Shown here: positions 1-8,197 of the stretch, in pieces
How positions within the stretch are numbered: the stretch's first letter is position 1
Layout of the letters: every line of letters starts with the position of its first letter
Assembly: GCF_900637395.1 (NCBI RefSeq)
Contig: NZ_LR134372.1
Span: 1,550,001-1,614,000, forward strand
Origin: Campylobacter upsaliensis
GTDB lineage: Bacteria > Campylobacterota > Campylobacteria > Campylobacterales > Campylobacteraceae
Direction: 5' to 3'
Length of the DNA stretch: 64,000 nt
The notes under the pieces: model-generated
The model's database searches: none
Told to the model about the DNA's origin: nothing
The model's input: only the letters and a program-made list of their open reading frames with translations
Position numbers and translations under genes: made by a program

Positions 1-346
1 GAAAATTTCCTTTTATGCTAGGTTCAAGTATAAATTTACCTATTTCATCGATGTTTAATTTTGGAGCTTGTTTTGAATGATTTCTTGCTATACCATAGTA
101 AAACTCTACTCCCTCATTATTCCCTAAAATGAGATAAATAAAATTAATCCCCTCTATCCTCAAAGCACTTAAAACATTTTCCAAAGCCTCTCTGCGAGGT
201 GCATCTTTTTTAAAAGTTACACTTTCAACCTTATAAAGCACCATATCGCTTGGGTCTATATCCTGCGTTTTTAAGGTGCTAATATTGTCCTTACTATTAA
301 GATAGTAATTATTTTGCTTACTTAAAAAATTTTTTACTTCTATCAT
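1..346 (-). CDS. Unknown protein, N-terminal part only (cut by window edge)
   Basis: The reading frame opens with ATG at 346-344 and runs without a stop off the left edge, giving 115 residues. The start overlaps the stop of the preceding gene (343-345), which suggests translational coupling, so this is probably the next gene of the same operon. The visible part is mixed alpha/beta and not hydrophobic; it contains the stretch INFIYLILGNNEGVEFYYGI near residues 72-91. I have a weak impression of the amino-terminal region of large HerA/FtsK-type ATPases found in accessory loci, but no Walker motif lies inside the window, so no function is assigned. Confidence 0.6.
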   Translation of the reverse strand, partial: MIEVKNFLSKQNNYYLNSKDNISTLKTQDIDPSDMVLYKVESVTFKKDAPRREALENVLSALRIEGINFIYLILGNNEGVEFYYGIARNHSKQAPKLNIDEIGKFILEPSIKGNF

Positions 347-870
347 TTTAATTTTTCCAACCTTTCCTTATATTCTCTTTCTCTTTTTTCTCTAAAAAAT
401 TTATATGTTTCAGTCTCCTCTTCAAGCTCTTCGCCATCTCCATCTAAAACAATAGAGTGGGTATTGATTTTATTTTGAAGTGTGATGTTTGAAGATAAAC
501 AAAGTTTCTTTTTTTTACTCCCTATTATGGCACCATCTTCGGTTTTTATCTTAAAATCACATTGAAATTTACTCAAAACCTTCTCAACGATACTTTTATT
601 CCAAATGCTATCTTGCAAATACTCTGTGAAGAAAGAGCTTTGAAAAATGATTGGATTTTGCTCGTCCCAAATAAAAGCAAAGTCAAGTTCATCTCCTTGC
701 ATATATTCCTCTTTTTCCTCCCACCACTTCCAAAAATCGTCCCAAATTTCAAAAGAGGTCGCTCCCTCATTTTTCAAAGCCAAAAGCTCACTATTATAAA
801 ATTTACAAATTGTAATTTTATGGTCTTTAATCAAAAATAAATTACAAATCACTCTTTTTTCTTTATCCAC
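343..870 (-). CDS. Hypothetical protein, charged C-terminal helix
   Basis: About 175 residues, not recognised. I chose the GTG start at 870 because AAAGGAAG lies six bases before it; a longer form from TTG at 885 would place that ribosome binding site inside the gene. The protein is soluble-looking and rich in aromatic and acidic residues in the middle (WDDFWKWWEEKEEY), and it ends in a strongly charged helix rich in Glu, Lys and Arg. It lies between the short paralogue at 943-1305 and the truncated gene at the window edge, overlapping the latter. It is inferred to belong to the operon driven from the G-tract promoter near 7270. Confidence 0.6.
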   Translation of the reverse strand: MDKEKRVICNLFLIKDHKITICKFYNSELLALKNEGATSFEIWDDFWKWWEEKEEYMQGDELDFAFIWDEQNPIIFQSSFFTEYLQDSIWNKSIVEKVLSKFQCDFKIKTEDGAIIGSKKKKLCLSSNITLQNKINTHSIVLDGDGEELEEETETYKFFREKREREYKERLEKLK

Positions 871-942
871 TTTTCTTCCTTTCAAAACCCAAACAAGTGC
901 TTTTTTTGCTATTTATAATGAAGTTTATCGCATCCTTTAACA

Positions 943-1305
943 CTATCTTCTGCTTGATTCTTTATTTTTTTTGCTCTTATTCACTCCCTTAACTTTTTTG
1001 TTGGCAAAAGAAAAGAATTCATCGCTTGAGTGAAGTTTATATTTTTCTTTAAGACTTGAAAAATCCGCACCATTATTAGAATTCGCATTTGCTTTAGCAG
1101 CTTCCATTTTTTTAATAAGGGCACTGATTTCACTAAAATCCTCAGAATTGATATTGTTTTGACTGGAATTTTTAAGTATGCTTTCAACATCCTTTTCGTC
1201 TATTTTACCCTCATTAAATTTCTTCCCCATACCTTTCCAAAACTCAGTACTTGTTTGATTATTAAGGTTCGCAATACCTAAACCAATTCCACTCCAAAGA
1301 CCCAT
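943..1305 (-). CDS. Short divergent paralogue of the tandem island proteins
   Basis: This gene of 120 residues starts with ATG after AAGGAG. Residues 18-52 (TSTEFWKGMGKKFNEGKIDE and following) are nearly identical to the central part of the proteins at 1368-2042 and 2106-2768. It lacks their roughly 60-residue Ser/Gly/Val-rich amino-terminal segment and the block after it, and it has its own lysine-rich carboxy terminus. It therefore looks like a third copy that lost an internal piece and gained a new tail. The upstream spacer carries the same relic of the Hsp70-like gene's 3' end as the other copy (1321-1345). Function is unknown. Confidence 0.6.
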   Translation of the reverse strand: MGLWSGIGLGIANLNNQTSTEFWKGMGKKFNEGKIDEKDVESILKNSSQNNINSEDFSEISALIKKMEAAKANANSNNGADFSSLKEKYKLHSSDEFFSFANKKVKGVNKSKKNKESSRR

Positions 1306-1367
1306 TTTTTCTCCTTATTTTAATTTGATAGTAAAATTTCTTCACCCTTAGATAAAACCTAAAATAC

Positions 1368-2042
1368 TCAATCATTTCTAAGAAGTGCGTTAAATTTATC
1401 CTTTTGCTCTTGCTCTGTAAGCTCTGGCTTACTTTCCTTCAATGCCTCCTTCAAGGTTTGTGAAATATCCGATGGCTTTGTTCCATTCGCTAAGGGTTGA
1501 TTTTGCATATAACGCACTAAATCCTCAGAATTGATATTGTTTTGACTGGAATTTTTAAGTATGCTTTCAACATCCTTTTCGTCTATTTTACCCTCATTAA
1601 ATTTCTCTCCCATACCTTTCCAAAACTCAGTACTTGTTTGAAGTTTGAATTTTTCATTAAGGCTCTTAATACCTAAACCAACGCCCAAAGCTGTATCCGC
1701 CCACTTATCTATATCGCTTTTTTCTTTATTTAAATCAATTCTTCCCGCTTTCATTTCAGCACTAAGATAGTCAATATAAGCATTAGTGCTATCAAAATCC
1801 TCAGGCTTTTTTTCAGCCTGTCTTAGTGCGGCACCGTAATCCTCAGGCGTATATTCCTTTTCAAAGATGCCTAACGAATTTACCACCGCAGATACCACAT
1901 CTACAATTGACTTTAGATAAGGCGAGAAAGCCTCTATTGTCTTAAATAAAGAGCTACCGAAAGACCCCAAAGTACTACATACACTACTTACCACACTAAT
2001 TCCTGCACTAATTGCTGTACCAACGAAACTCCAAAAACCCAT
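1368..2042 (-). CDS. Tandem paralogue with N-terminal hydrophobic Ser/Gly/Val segment (copy 2)
   Basis: 224 residues, not recognised. Residues 1-60 are hydrophobic and small-residue rich (for example GISVVSSVCSTLGSFGSSLF) without a classical positively charged signal peptide. This resembles a membrane-inserting or membrane-associated segment more than a Sec signal. The rest is charged and helical and ends in a Gln/Glu/Lys-rich tail. It is about 90% identical to the protein at 2106-2768; the two stop codons lie exactly 738 bp apart. An AAGGAG ribosome binding site precedes the ATG. It belongs to the Hsp70/RelA-SpoT operon. An effector, pore-forming or structural role is possible but unsupported. 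Confidence 0.65.
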   Translation of the reverse strand: MGFWSFVGTAISAGISVVSSVCSTLGSFGSSLFKTIEAFSPYLKSIVDVVSAVVNSLGIFEKEYTPEDYGAALRQAEKKPEDFDSTNAYIDYLSAEMKAGRIDLNKEKSDIDKWADTALGVGLGIKSLNEKFKLQTSTEFWKGMGEKFNEGKIDEKDVESILKNSSQNNINSEDLVRYMQNQPLANGTKPSDISQTLKEALKESKPELTEQEQKDKFNALLRND

Positions 2043-2105
2043 TTTTTCTCCTTATTTTTAATTTGATAGTAAAATTTCTTCACCCTTAGATAAAACCTAA
2101 AATAC

Positions 2106-2768
2106 TCAATCATTTCTAAGAAGTGCGTTAAATTTATCCTTTTGCTCTTGCTCTGTAAGCTCTGGCTTACTTTCCTTCAATGCGATCTTCAAGGTTTGTG
2201 AAATATCCGATGGCTTTGTTCCATTCACTAAGGGTTGATTTTCCATATAACGCACTAAATCCTCAGAATTGATATTGTTTTGACTGGAATTTTTAAGTAT
2301 GCTTCCAACATCCTTTTCGTCTATTTTATCCTCATTAAATTTCTCTCCCATACCTTTCCAAAACTCAGCACTTGTTTGAAGTTTGAATTTTTCATTAAGG
2401 CTCTTAATACCTAAACCAACGCCCAAAGCTATATCCGCCCACTTATCTATATCGCTTTTTTCTTTATTTAAATCAATTCTTCCCGCTTTCATTTCAGCAC
2501 TAAGATAATCAATATAAGCATTAGTGCTATCAAAATCCTCAGGCTTTTTTTCAGCCTGTCTTAGTGCAGCACCGTAATCCTCAGGCGTATATTCCTTCTT
2601 AAAGATGCCTAACGAATTTACCACCGCAGATACCACATCTACAATTGACTTTAGATAAGGCAAGAAAGCCCCTATTGTCTTAAATAAAGAGCTACCAAAA
2701 GACCCCAAAGTACTACATACACTACTTACCACACTACTTACCGCACCAATTACACCCAAAAAACTCAT
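2106..2768 (-). CDS. Tandem paralogue with N-terminal hydrophobic Ser/Gly/Val segment (copy 1)
   Basis: 220 residues and the copy closest to the Hsp70-like gene, whose stop is 14 bp upstream. Residues 1-56 are hydrophobic (MSFLGVIGAVSSVVSSVCST) and the remainder matches the downstream copy with scattered substitutions. The amino-terminal end is four residues shorter than in copy 2. AAGGAG precedes the ATG. Immediate adjacency to an Hsp70-like ATPase suggests it may be a client or partner of that chaperone-like protein, but this is inference from position only. Confidence 0.65.
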   Translation of the reverse strand: MSFLGVIGAVSSVVSSVCSTLGSFGSSLFKTIGAFLPYLKSIVDVVSAVVNSLGIFKKEYTPEDYGAALRQAEKKPEDFDSTNAYIDYLSAEMKAGRIDLNKEKSDIDKWADIALGVGLGIKSLNEKFKLQTSAEFWKGMGEKFNEDKIDEKDVGSILKNSSQNNINSEDLVRYMENQPLVNGTKPSDISQTLKIALKESKPELTEQEQKDKFNALLRND

Positions 2769-2782
2769 TTTTTCTCCTTATT

Positions 2783-5011
2783 TTAATTTGATAGTAAAAT
2801 TTCTTCACTCTCATAGCAAAGACCAGCTTCTTTATCCCATACACCATACCTAAAAGTATTTGGACCTGTGATTTTTATGCGAAGTTCCGCATTCTCATAA
2901 CAATTATCAAGACTAATATTATAAGACTTTACCTCCTCAACACCTAATGAACCAGAAGTAGCACTCGCATATGGAGTATAGTAAATTGGATACTCTTTCG
3001 TATCATTGTCGCATTTGGCAAAGGTATGCCATTCCCCACTTACTGTATCTAAATTGTCTTTATCAAGCTTAATCACAAATTTCTTCATTCTCACTACACC
3101 AAGATAGAAATTAAATTTAGCCTCATCATCGATGCCTACTTCAGAAATGACATTGATACTGCCTCCCTTTCTTCCGTCAAGTAAGCCAAACACAACACCC
3201 GTTTTACAAGTGATTTTGGTGGATAAGTCATCATTTGTATCCTCTTCTAAATTCAATTCTCTACGCTTTTCTTCAGCTTCTGGAGTCCCAAGTGCTGGAT
3301 AAAGCTCAAAATCTAAACTCTCATTTTCTCTTTTAGCTTTTTGCATCATTCTTTCAAAAGCTTCCTTAACTAAAGGGGAACGCGAAGAATTTCCTCCCAA
3401 AAAGATATGAAGTTTGTTAATGCCTTTCATCTTTTCAACAGCAATCTTATAGGTATGATAAAAATTTTCAACTCCCTTATCAATACGCTCAACCAATTTA
3501 GCCTCCAAATCCTTAACATTACACTCAAGCTCCAGAGCTATCATTTTTCCGTCATTATCTATGAGACTCACTTGTAATTTACCGCTTTTTAACGCACTAA
3601 TTTTCTCATCGACTATTTCCTCTTCTTTTCTAAAAAGGTCGATATTTTCCCAAAAAGGTCTAATTTCCTCCACAAGAGCGGTGGTATTTTTCCTTGCTTC
3701 TTGTGAATTTTGAACTAAACTTTCATCTCCACCAAAGCCCCGCTCTGTAATTGGCTTTGTAAAAGAACAACCCTTTGAACGCATAGCATTCTTGTTTGCC
3801 TTAAAAATTTCATAAGCCAAAAATTCGAGCAAATACTCTCCCCCAAGATAAGGGTCCCCACCCGCACCAAAATGCTCTATATCAAAGTCGTAACGACTCT
3901 TTTCACTACCACGCCAAACTCCAAAATCAAAATCTGTCGTTCCACCACCAAAATCAAATACCCCATAAAAAGTTTTCTTATCTACAAATGCTTCATCATA
4001 AAAGCCATACGCCTGTAAAGCACTGATAGCATAAGCTGCGGGCTCACTAACACTAAGTTGAACTTTAAATTGCTTTGAATATTCTGATCTAAATACCGCA
4101 TCAGGGATAGCTTTAGCAATGCCCCTTTCAAAACTTTGACGGATTTTCTCCCTTACCGCTTGAGGATATTTCACTGGAAATGATAATACATAATTCAAAT
4201 AAATCCCACGCATCATATTATTAATATATCTACCTATATAATAAGCATAAATTTCAATAGGATTTAAATCGCCCTCTTCACATTTCACAAAATCTTTTAG
4301 GGTGTAAGATTGCGAGTTATCTTTGATACGAAATTTATTATCAGTTGTGCCAGCCCATTGCTTTAAATTGCTAAAAAAGCGGTAAAATCCCTCATTATCA
4401 GCCTTTTTAAGATTCTCGTTTGCAGCGTGAGAAATGCGTATATCTTCCCAAAAAGTAAGTGGTCTTGACTTACAAGAATCATAAGCATTTTTAAACCTTT
4501 CTATATTCACAAATTCTACGATAGTAGGATTTTCATAATCGTCTTTTTCTTGCTCTGACTTAGTATCCCCAGAACCTATACGAAAAAGTCTCTTATGCGA
4601 TGTCTCATCAATCAACCCCGCAACAGTGCTTTTAGTCCCAAAATCAATGGCAACAACACCCTGTTCTTTAACATCTAATAATGGGGACCTTGCATTAAGA
4701 GGCTTTTCTAATTTGATACTTTCCGTCTGTTTAGTCCCTTTTGTAGCTCTATAAATATCCCAATGCCCTTTATTAATATCGTAAAGTAAGGTTTTATCAT
4801 AAGCACTTAAATTCACAGCATAATAATCTACTTTAAGCAAAAAATTTTCTATTATTTTTTGCCGTAAGGCTGCTGGTAAATCCTCTTTAGTAACATGCTG
4901 TAACTCTGCTGGTAAATCCTTCCTAATAACATTAAATTCTTGCGCTAACCTTTCATATTCATTTGTATTTAACACAATGGTATCTATGGTTTTGACTTGC
5001 TGACTCATCAT
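2783..5011 (-). CDS. Divergent Hsp70-like (actin-fold) ATPase
   Basis: 742 residues. The actin/Hsp70 nucleotide-binding motifs are visible: phosphate-1 loop DFGTKST at 123-129, EPAAYA at 323-328, phosphate-2 loop DFGGGTTD at 353-360 and the adenosine motif FLGGNSSRSPL at 537-547. It differs from DnaK in having a roughly 115-residue amino-terminal extension, a charged helical insertion around 430-530, and a short Cys/Tyr-containing carboxy-terminal beta-type region (about 600-742) instead of a clear peptide-binding domain plus lid. It is thus an Hsp70-superfamily protein, not the housekeeping chaperone. The gene follows the coiled-coil gene by 11 bp, with AAGGAAA before its ATG. No DnaJ or GrpE gene is nearby. 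Confidence 0.8.
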   Translation of the reverse strand: MMSQQVKTIDTIVLNTNEYERLAQEFNVIRKDLPAELQHVTKEDLPAALRQKIIENFLLKVDYYAVNLSAYDKTLLYDINKGHWDIYRATKGTKQTESIKLEKPLNARSPLLDVKEQGVVAIDFGTKSTVAGLIDETSHKRLFRIGSGDTKSEQEKDDYENPTIVEFVNIERFKNAYDSCKSRPLTFWEDIRISHAANENLKKADNEGFYRFFSNLKQWAGTTDNKFRIKDNSQSYTLKDFVKCEEGDLNPIEIYAYYIGRYINNMMRGIYLNYVLSFPVKYPQAVREKIRQSFERGIAKAIPDAVFRSEYSKQFKVQLSVSEPAAYAISALQAYGFYDEAFVDKKTFYGVFDFGGGTTDFDFGVWRGSEKSRYDFDIEHFGAGGDPYLGGEYLLEFLAYEIFKANKNAMRSKGCSFTKPITERGFGGDESLVQNSQEARKNTTALVEEIRPFWENIDLFRKEEEIVDEKISALKSGKLQVSLIDNDGKMIALELECNVKDLEAKLVERIDKGVENFYHTYKIAVEKMKGINKLHIFLGGNSSRSPLVKEAFERMMQKAKRENESLDFELYPALGTPEAEEKRRELNLEEDTNDDLSTKITCKTGVVFGLLDGRKGGSINVISEVGIDDEAKFNFYLGVVRMKKFVIKLDKDNLDTVSGEWHTFAKCDNDTKEYPIYYTPYASATSGSLGVEEVKSYNISLDNCYENAELRIKITGPNTFRYGVWDKEAGLCYESEEILLSN

Positions 5012-5022
5012 TTTCCTTTCTA

Positions 5023-5877
5023 TTATAATTCTACTAAGGAACGACTAGTATCATTCCCATCTTTAAAGCCTACTAGGCAAACCTTTTTTATTGACCCTTG
5101 TCCTTTGCTATCTTTGATGTTAGTATGCTCCTTATTATTAAAATTATCACCCTCTTTTACCTCTAAGCGTTTAAACCCATACAATTCTTCGTGTAAGGGA
5201 AAAAGTTTGTTGAATAATTCTATTATAGATGAATCTTCACATTTTTCATTTTCTATGAAGCCATAAAGACTTTTTAAAATAGTCCTATTTGTGCTAGTAG
5301 CGTTAAAATGTATCAAATTATCATCTTTAATGTATGTAAAGTTACTGCGAAATTGAGAAGATAAGCTCTTATAAAACTCATAAAGTTCTATATTTACCTC
5401 ATTTTTTAAATTTTCTAATGTCTGGCTTGTCTTGTTATTTTTTTGCTCTAATGCTTCATTTCCCACCTTTAGTGCAAGATTTTCTTCTTGGAGTCTTCTT
5501 AGATTAATTTCAAGCTCTTTTTTGTTATCCTTAGTTTCATCTAATTCTCTTTTTAAATTTTCTAATGTCTGGCTTGTCTTGTTATTTTTTTGCTCTAATG
5601 CTTCATTTCCCACCTTTAGTGCTTGATTTTCTTCTTGGAGTCTTCTTAGATTAATTTCAAGCTCTTTTTTGTTATCCTTAGTTTCATCTAATTCCTTTTC
5701 AAGCTTTTTTTTGTCGCCTTGAACTGATTCCAAGATCTCTTTAAGTCCTTCTAAAGCCCTAATAAGCTCCTTACTATCCTTTTCCCTAACAAAAGTTACG
5801 CAACTTTTTTGCCCATCGCTAGATTCTACACTAACTATAAGCTTTTTAATGCTATCTTCTTTCATGTTCTCTACCAT
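5023..5877 (-). CDS. Coiled-coil protein with 49-residue tandem repeat
   Basis: 284 residues. I chose ATG at 5877 because AAAGGAG lies eight bases upstream; the frame is open to 6006, and a longer form would add a lysine-rich amino terminus (ATG at 5988 directly after the RelA/SpoT stop). Residues about 50-165 form a charged coiled coil that contains two near-identical copies of a 49-residue unit (ELDETKDNKKELEINLRRLQ and onward). The carboxy-terminal 110 residues look globular. The gene lies between the RelA/SpoT-domain and Hsp70-like genes in one operon. It may act as a scaffold or sensor rod; function is unknown. Confidence 0.65.
   Translation of the reverse strand: MVENMKEDSIKKLIVSVESSDGQKSCVTFVREKDSKELIRALEGLKEILESVQGDKKKLEKELDETKDNKKELEINLRRLQEENQALKVGNEALEQKNNKTSQTLENLKRELDETKDNKKELEINLRRLQEENLALKVGNEALEQKNNKTSQTLENLKNEVNIELYEFYKSLSSQFRSNFTYIKDDNLIHFNATSTNRTILKSLYGFIENEKCEDSSIIELFNKLFPLHEELYGFKRLEVKEGDNFNNKEHTNIKDSKGQGSIKKVCLVGFKDGNDTSRSLVEL
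5404..5697 (-). repeat. Two 147-bp tandem repeats inside the coiled-coil gene
   Basis: The copies start near 5404 and 5551 and are almost identical. The period of 147 bp equals 49 codons, exactly seven heptads, so changing copy number would lengthen the coiled coil without disturbing its register. Confidence 0.8.
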
Positions 5878-5989
5878 AATTTTCACTCCTTTAATTTTGT
5901 ATTTTTTAAAAATTTTAAAAATCCATTTACATAATTTAATATAAGCCTTCTTTTTTTTTACTACCTTCTTTTTTTTTACTGCCTTCATC

Positions 5990-7213
5990 TTATTTCGTAT
6001 CCTCACTATCTAAAATCTGCATCATACGCTCGTGAATCAATTTTTTGCTCTTAATCTCCTCTTTTTGTTCCTTATTTGCCTTAGCATAAATTAAAATTTG
6101 TAATACATTAAGTTTTTGAAGTATGCTTTTACCTGTCTTATATTTGTCCCTATAAGCCGCATAACGATGTAAAATTTCTCTAAGACTTTTATCCTCTAAA
6201 AGCAAATTAAGGTCTTTCGTATAATCAAGCTTGACACAATGTAATAATTGTATAAATTTAGCACTGACAGAAATGGGTTCTTCATCACATAAAATCATCA
6301 AATCGATATTTTCTAATTTTTTAAATTTTTCCTTAACCCTTTCATTTTTTAAAAACAATAGCACAGTCGTGCTATCTAGGCTTGCAGACTTAATTTTTTC
6401 TTTTTTTTCTAAAGACTGATTTTCATTTTTCTCAAAAAATTGGCTTTTTTCTTGTTCTTGGGTAATGATAGCTTGTGCTTCCTGATTTATCCTTTCACTT
6501 TCATCAATGAGGTCTTTAAATAAATCATCAGCCACTTCAATCAAAGCCGCCAAGCGGTCAAAATAGCGTTTCTTATCAGCTGAAAGCTCCTCTCCAGCCT
6601 TATACCTTGCCTTATGCTCCACTTCAGCCCAAACATGTTGTAATAAAGTCTTAATTTGAATTTCAGCTTTCAAACCCTCCAATTTTTCTTCATTTATGTC
6701 TAAATCTTGTTTTGACACGATATTTAACATTTTTGGGGAGTAACTAATCACTAAATGTTTACCGAGATAACCAAACTTCCTTTGCTCTCTAAGCTCTTGC
6801 GTTTTATCGATACTATTTTCCTCATCAATTTGCTCTCTAAGTTCTGCTCTAAGTATTTCATAGACAATTTGACTATCTTTAATCGAAGTGAGTAAAATCT
6901 TAACACCAACCAAATCGGTAACTTCTTTTAAAGGATTGCTGTATTTAAGCCTCTTGTCATCTCTGTTAATTTTCCCCTCAAAACTTTCAGGAGTTTTAGT
7001 GCGAGATTGCGTTTCAGCGACATTTTTATCTAGCTTACCTTCTTTAACAGCCTTATCAATCAAAGCATCAATATATGCTCTTAAAATACTTTCAAAAGAT
7101 TTATAAATAGAGACATCTTTTTTATACTGCTCAAGCACTTCTTTTGAATTAAATTTTATTATATCTTTTAGAGGTTCCTCTGGGGTTACCTCAAGATTAA
7201 AATCTTTTATCAT
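5990..7213 (-). CDS. RelA/SpoT-domain nucleotidyltransferase (alarmone-synthetase-like)
   Basis: 407 residues from ATG 7213, which has GGTGA five bases upstream; an in-frame ATG at 7225 has its only SD-like bases too close. Residues about 45-210 show the synthetase fold: the acidic catalytic motif DLVGVKI starting at D100, GYLGKH at 148-153 (the GYRxxH position) and EIQIKT at 184-189 followed by HVWAEVEH. There is no HD hydrolase, TGS or ACT domain, so it is not the housekeeping Rel/SpoT. It resembles small alarmone synthetases and the toxSAS group but has an extra carboxy-terminal helical region of about 190 residues. It is the first gene after the G-tract promoter. Whether it makes (p)ppGpp, modifies tRNA or is inactive cannot be told from sequence. 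Confidence 0.8.
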   Translation of the reverse strand: MIKDFNLEVTPEEPLKDIIKFNSKEVLEQYKKDVSIYKSFESILRAYIDALIDKAVKEGKLDKNVAETQSRTKTPESFEGKINRDDKRLKYSNPLKEVTDLVGVKILLTSIKDSQIVYEILRAELREQIDEENSIDKTQELREQRKFGYLGKHLVISYSPKMLNIVSKQDLDINEEKLEGLKAEIQIKTLLQHVWAEVEHKARYKAGEELSADKKRYFDRLAALIEVADDLFKDLIDESERINQEAQAIITQEQEKSQFFEKNENQSLEKKEKIKSASLDSTTVLLFLKNERVKEKFKKLENIDLMILCDEEPISVSAKFIQLLHCVKLDYTKDLNLLLEDKSLREILHRYAAYRDKYKTGKSILQKLNVLQILIYAKANKEQKEEIKSKKLIHERMMQILDSEDTK

Positions 7214-7257
7214 AAACTTCACCATACCTTAATATTTTTAGATAAAAAATGTTTTTT

Positions 7258-7289
7258 ATTATATCACCCCCCCCCCCCCCCCTTGTCAA
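7258..7289 (-). promoter_or_regulatory. Putative phase-variable sigma70 promoter with G16 spacer
   Basis: Read on the minus strand, a perfect -35 TTGACA (7289-7284) is followed by A, sixteen G (7282-7267), TGA and a perfect -10 TATAAT (7263-7258). The spacer is 20 bp in this assembly; thirteen G would give the optimal 17 bp. TGA before TATAAT also makes an extended -10. Slippage of the tract should tune transcription of the whole operon that begins at 7213. The transcript start would be near 7250. Confidence 0.75.
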
Positions 7290-7304
7290 GTAAAGTGCCA
7301 AAAT

Positions 7305-7520
7305 TCAATATCTATCTCTTAAAATGTGTTTCCACCCCCACAATAAAAAGAGTAAATATAAAACACAAAGCACTAAATTATAGGGAAAGGGCTGTGAGTA
7401 GAGATAATTAAATATCCCAATCCCCACAAGAACAATAAAAATGATAAGGAGGCAACCAAAATGAACTACAACACTAGCAAACCCCATCAAAACTAACGCA
7501 AGAGCGACCCACAACATCAT
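7305..7520 (-). CDS. Small integral membrane protein
   Basis: 71 residues, almost entirely hydrophobic, with two to three predicted membrane spans (roughly 3-35 and 42-64) and the basic end WKHILRDRY. Its ATG overlaps the stop of the zinc-ribbon gene by four bases, indicating coupled translation. No family recognised. It is the last gene before the G-tract promoter. Confidence 0.55.
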   Translation of the reverse strand: MMLWVALALVLMGFASVVVHFGCLLIIFIVLVGIGIFNYLYSQPFPYNLVLCVLYLLFLLWGWKHILRDRY

Positions 7521-7684
7521 CGACCTCTAAAAATACGAGATAAAAATTCCAAAAGCCCACTTCTTTCGCCCTTACAACGAGAGCAGATAAAATCTAGCGG
7601 ACTTAAGGCATCGCTTTTAGGACGAGCTAAAAATTTCTCCCCACATTTTAAACATTTTTGAAAACTTGGTCTAGGCTTTATCAT
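7517..7684 (-). CDS. 55-residue zinc-ribbon protein
   Basis: A short frame from ATG at 7684 to TGA at 7517 encodes 55 residues with two CxxC pairs: CLKC at about 11-14 and CSRC at about 34-37. This spacing is typical of a small zinc ribbon. Its start overlaps the end of the preceding gene by 14 bp and its stop overlaps the next start by 4 bp, so it is embedded in a coupled operon, which supports it being real. It may bind nucleic acid or a protein partner; function is unknown. Confidence 0.65.
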   Translation of the reverse strand: MIKPRPSFQKCLKCGEKFLARPKSDALSPLDFICSRCKGERSGLLEFLSRIFRGR

Positions 7685-8195
7685 CAAAAAGCTTCATTAT
7701 AAAGGGTTTTTCTTTTGAAAAATAAAGATTCATTTGCCTTAAATATTTATTAAGCTTATCATCAACGCTTTTTGGATAAACTCCACTTTCCTTCACTCCC
7801 TCCAAAAGAGAAACCATAATGCTATTAAGCCCATTAAACCATATAAAAAGTTCTTTTTCTCTAGGATTAAAATCCTCAAAATTATTTTTTTGAGAAGCCA
7901 GATGCATAAACTCATCTTGTAAATAATCCAAGCAATTCATCAACATTGTCATCTTAAACCTTATTCCAAGACTTATAAAATCCTCAGCCTGAAAGACAAA
8001 GTTGATAACTTCTCCTTCAAAATGATTCACCCTTAAAAGAAGCTCTTGGATAAAATTAAACCTTCTAGCTTCTTCTTCGGCACTTCCTAATGTATCATCG
8101 CTACTTGTATCACTCGCAAAATATTCATAAAACTTTTTTAGCCCATATCCTGTAGCAGCGAGGGCGATACCGCCCACTATAACTTTTTTAAGCAT
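7671..8195 (-). CDS. N-anchored hypothetical protein
   Basis: 174 residues preceded by AAGGAG. The amino terminus (KKVIVGGIALAATGYGLKKF) is one short membrane span with a Gly-rich core. The rest is soluble and helical, with several Phe/Leu-rich amphipathic stretches. It follows the 8198-8611 gene by 2 bp. No known domain is recognised. It shares its anchor style with the upstream neighbour, suggesting both work at the inner membrane. Confidence 0.6.
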   Translation of the reverse strand: MLKKVIVGGIALAATGYGLKKFYEYFASDTSSDDTLGSAEEEARRFNFIQELLLRVNHFEGEVINFVFQAEDFISLGIRFKMTMLMNCLDYLQDEFMHLASQKNNFEDFNPREKELFIWFNGLNSIMVSLLEGVKESGVYPKSVDDKLNKYLRQMNLYFSKEKPFIMKLFDDKA

Positions 8196-8197
8196 TT

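Larger units (their letters stand above)
1306..2808 (-). repeat. Tandem gene duplication with relic of the Hsp70-like gene 3' end in each spacer
   Basis: The block 2106-2768 and its spacer are repeated at 1368-2042 with a period of 738 bp. Each downstream spacer (2059-2083 and 1321-1345) carries a copy of the last 25 bases of the Hsp70-like gene (2784-2808), including its stop codon region. The duplicated unit therefore began inside the end of the Hsp70-like gene. The third copy (943-1305) carries the same junction and then lost an internal segment. The high identity suggests recent amplification or continuing gene conversion. Confidence 0.75.

Noticed and set aside
2783-5011. Housekeeping DnaK
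   Set aside because: No clear peptide-binding and lid domains, a long N-terminal extension, and no grpE/dnaJ neighbours.
5404-5697. CRISPR array
   Set aside because: Only two long direct repeats inside a coding frame, with no spacers; it is a protein-level repeat. No CRISPR array was seen anywhere in the window.
5990-7213. Housekeeping bifunctional RelA/SpoT
   Set aside because: It lacks HD, TGS and ACT domains and is far too short.
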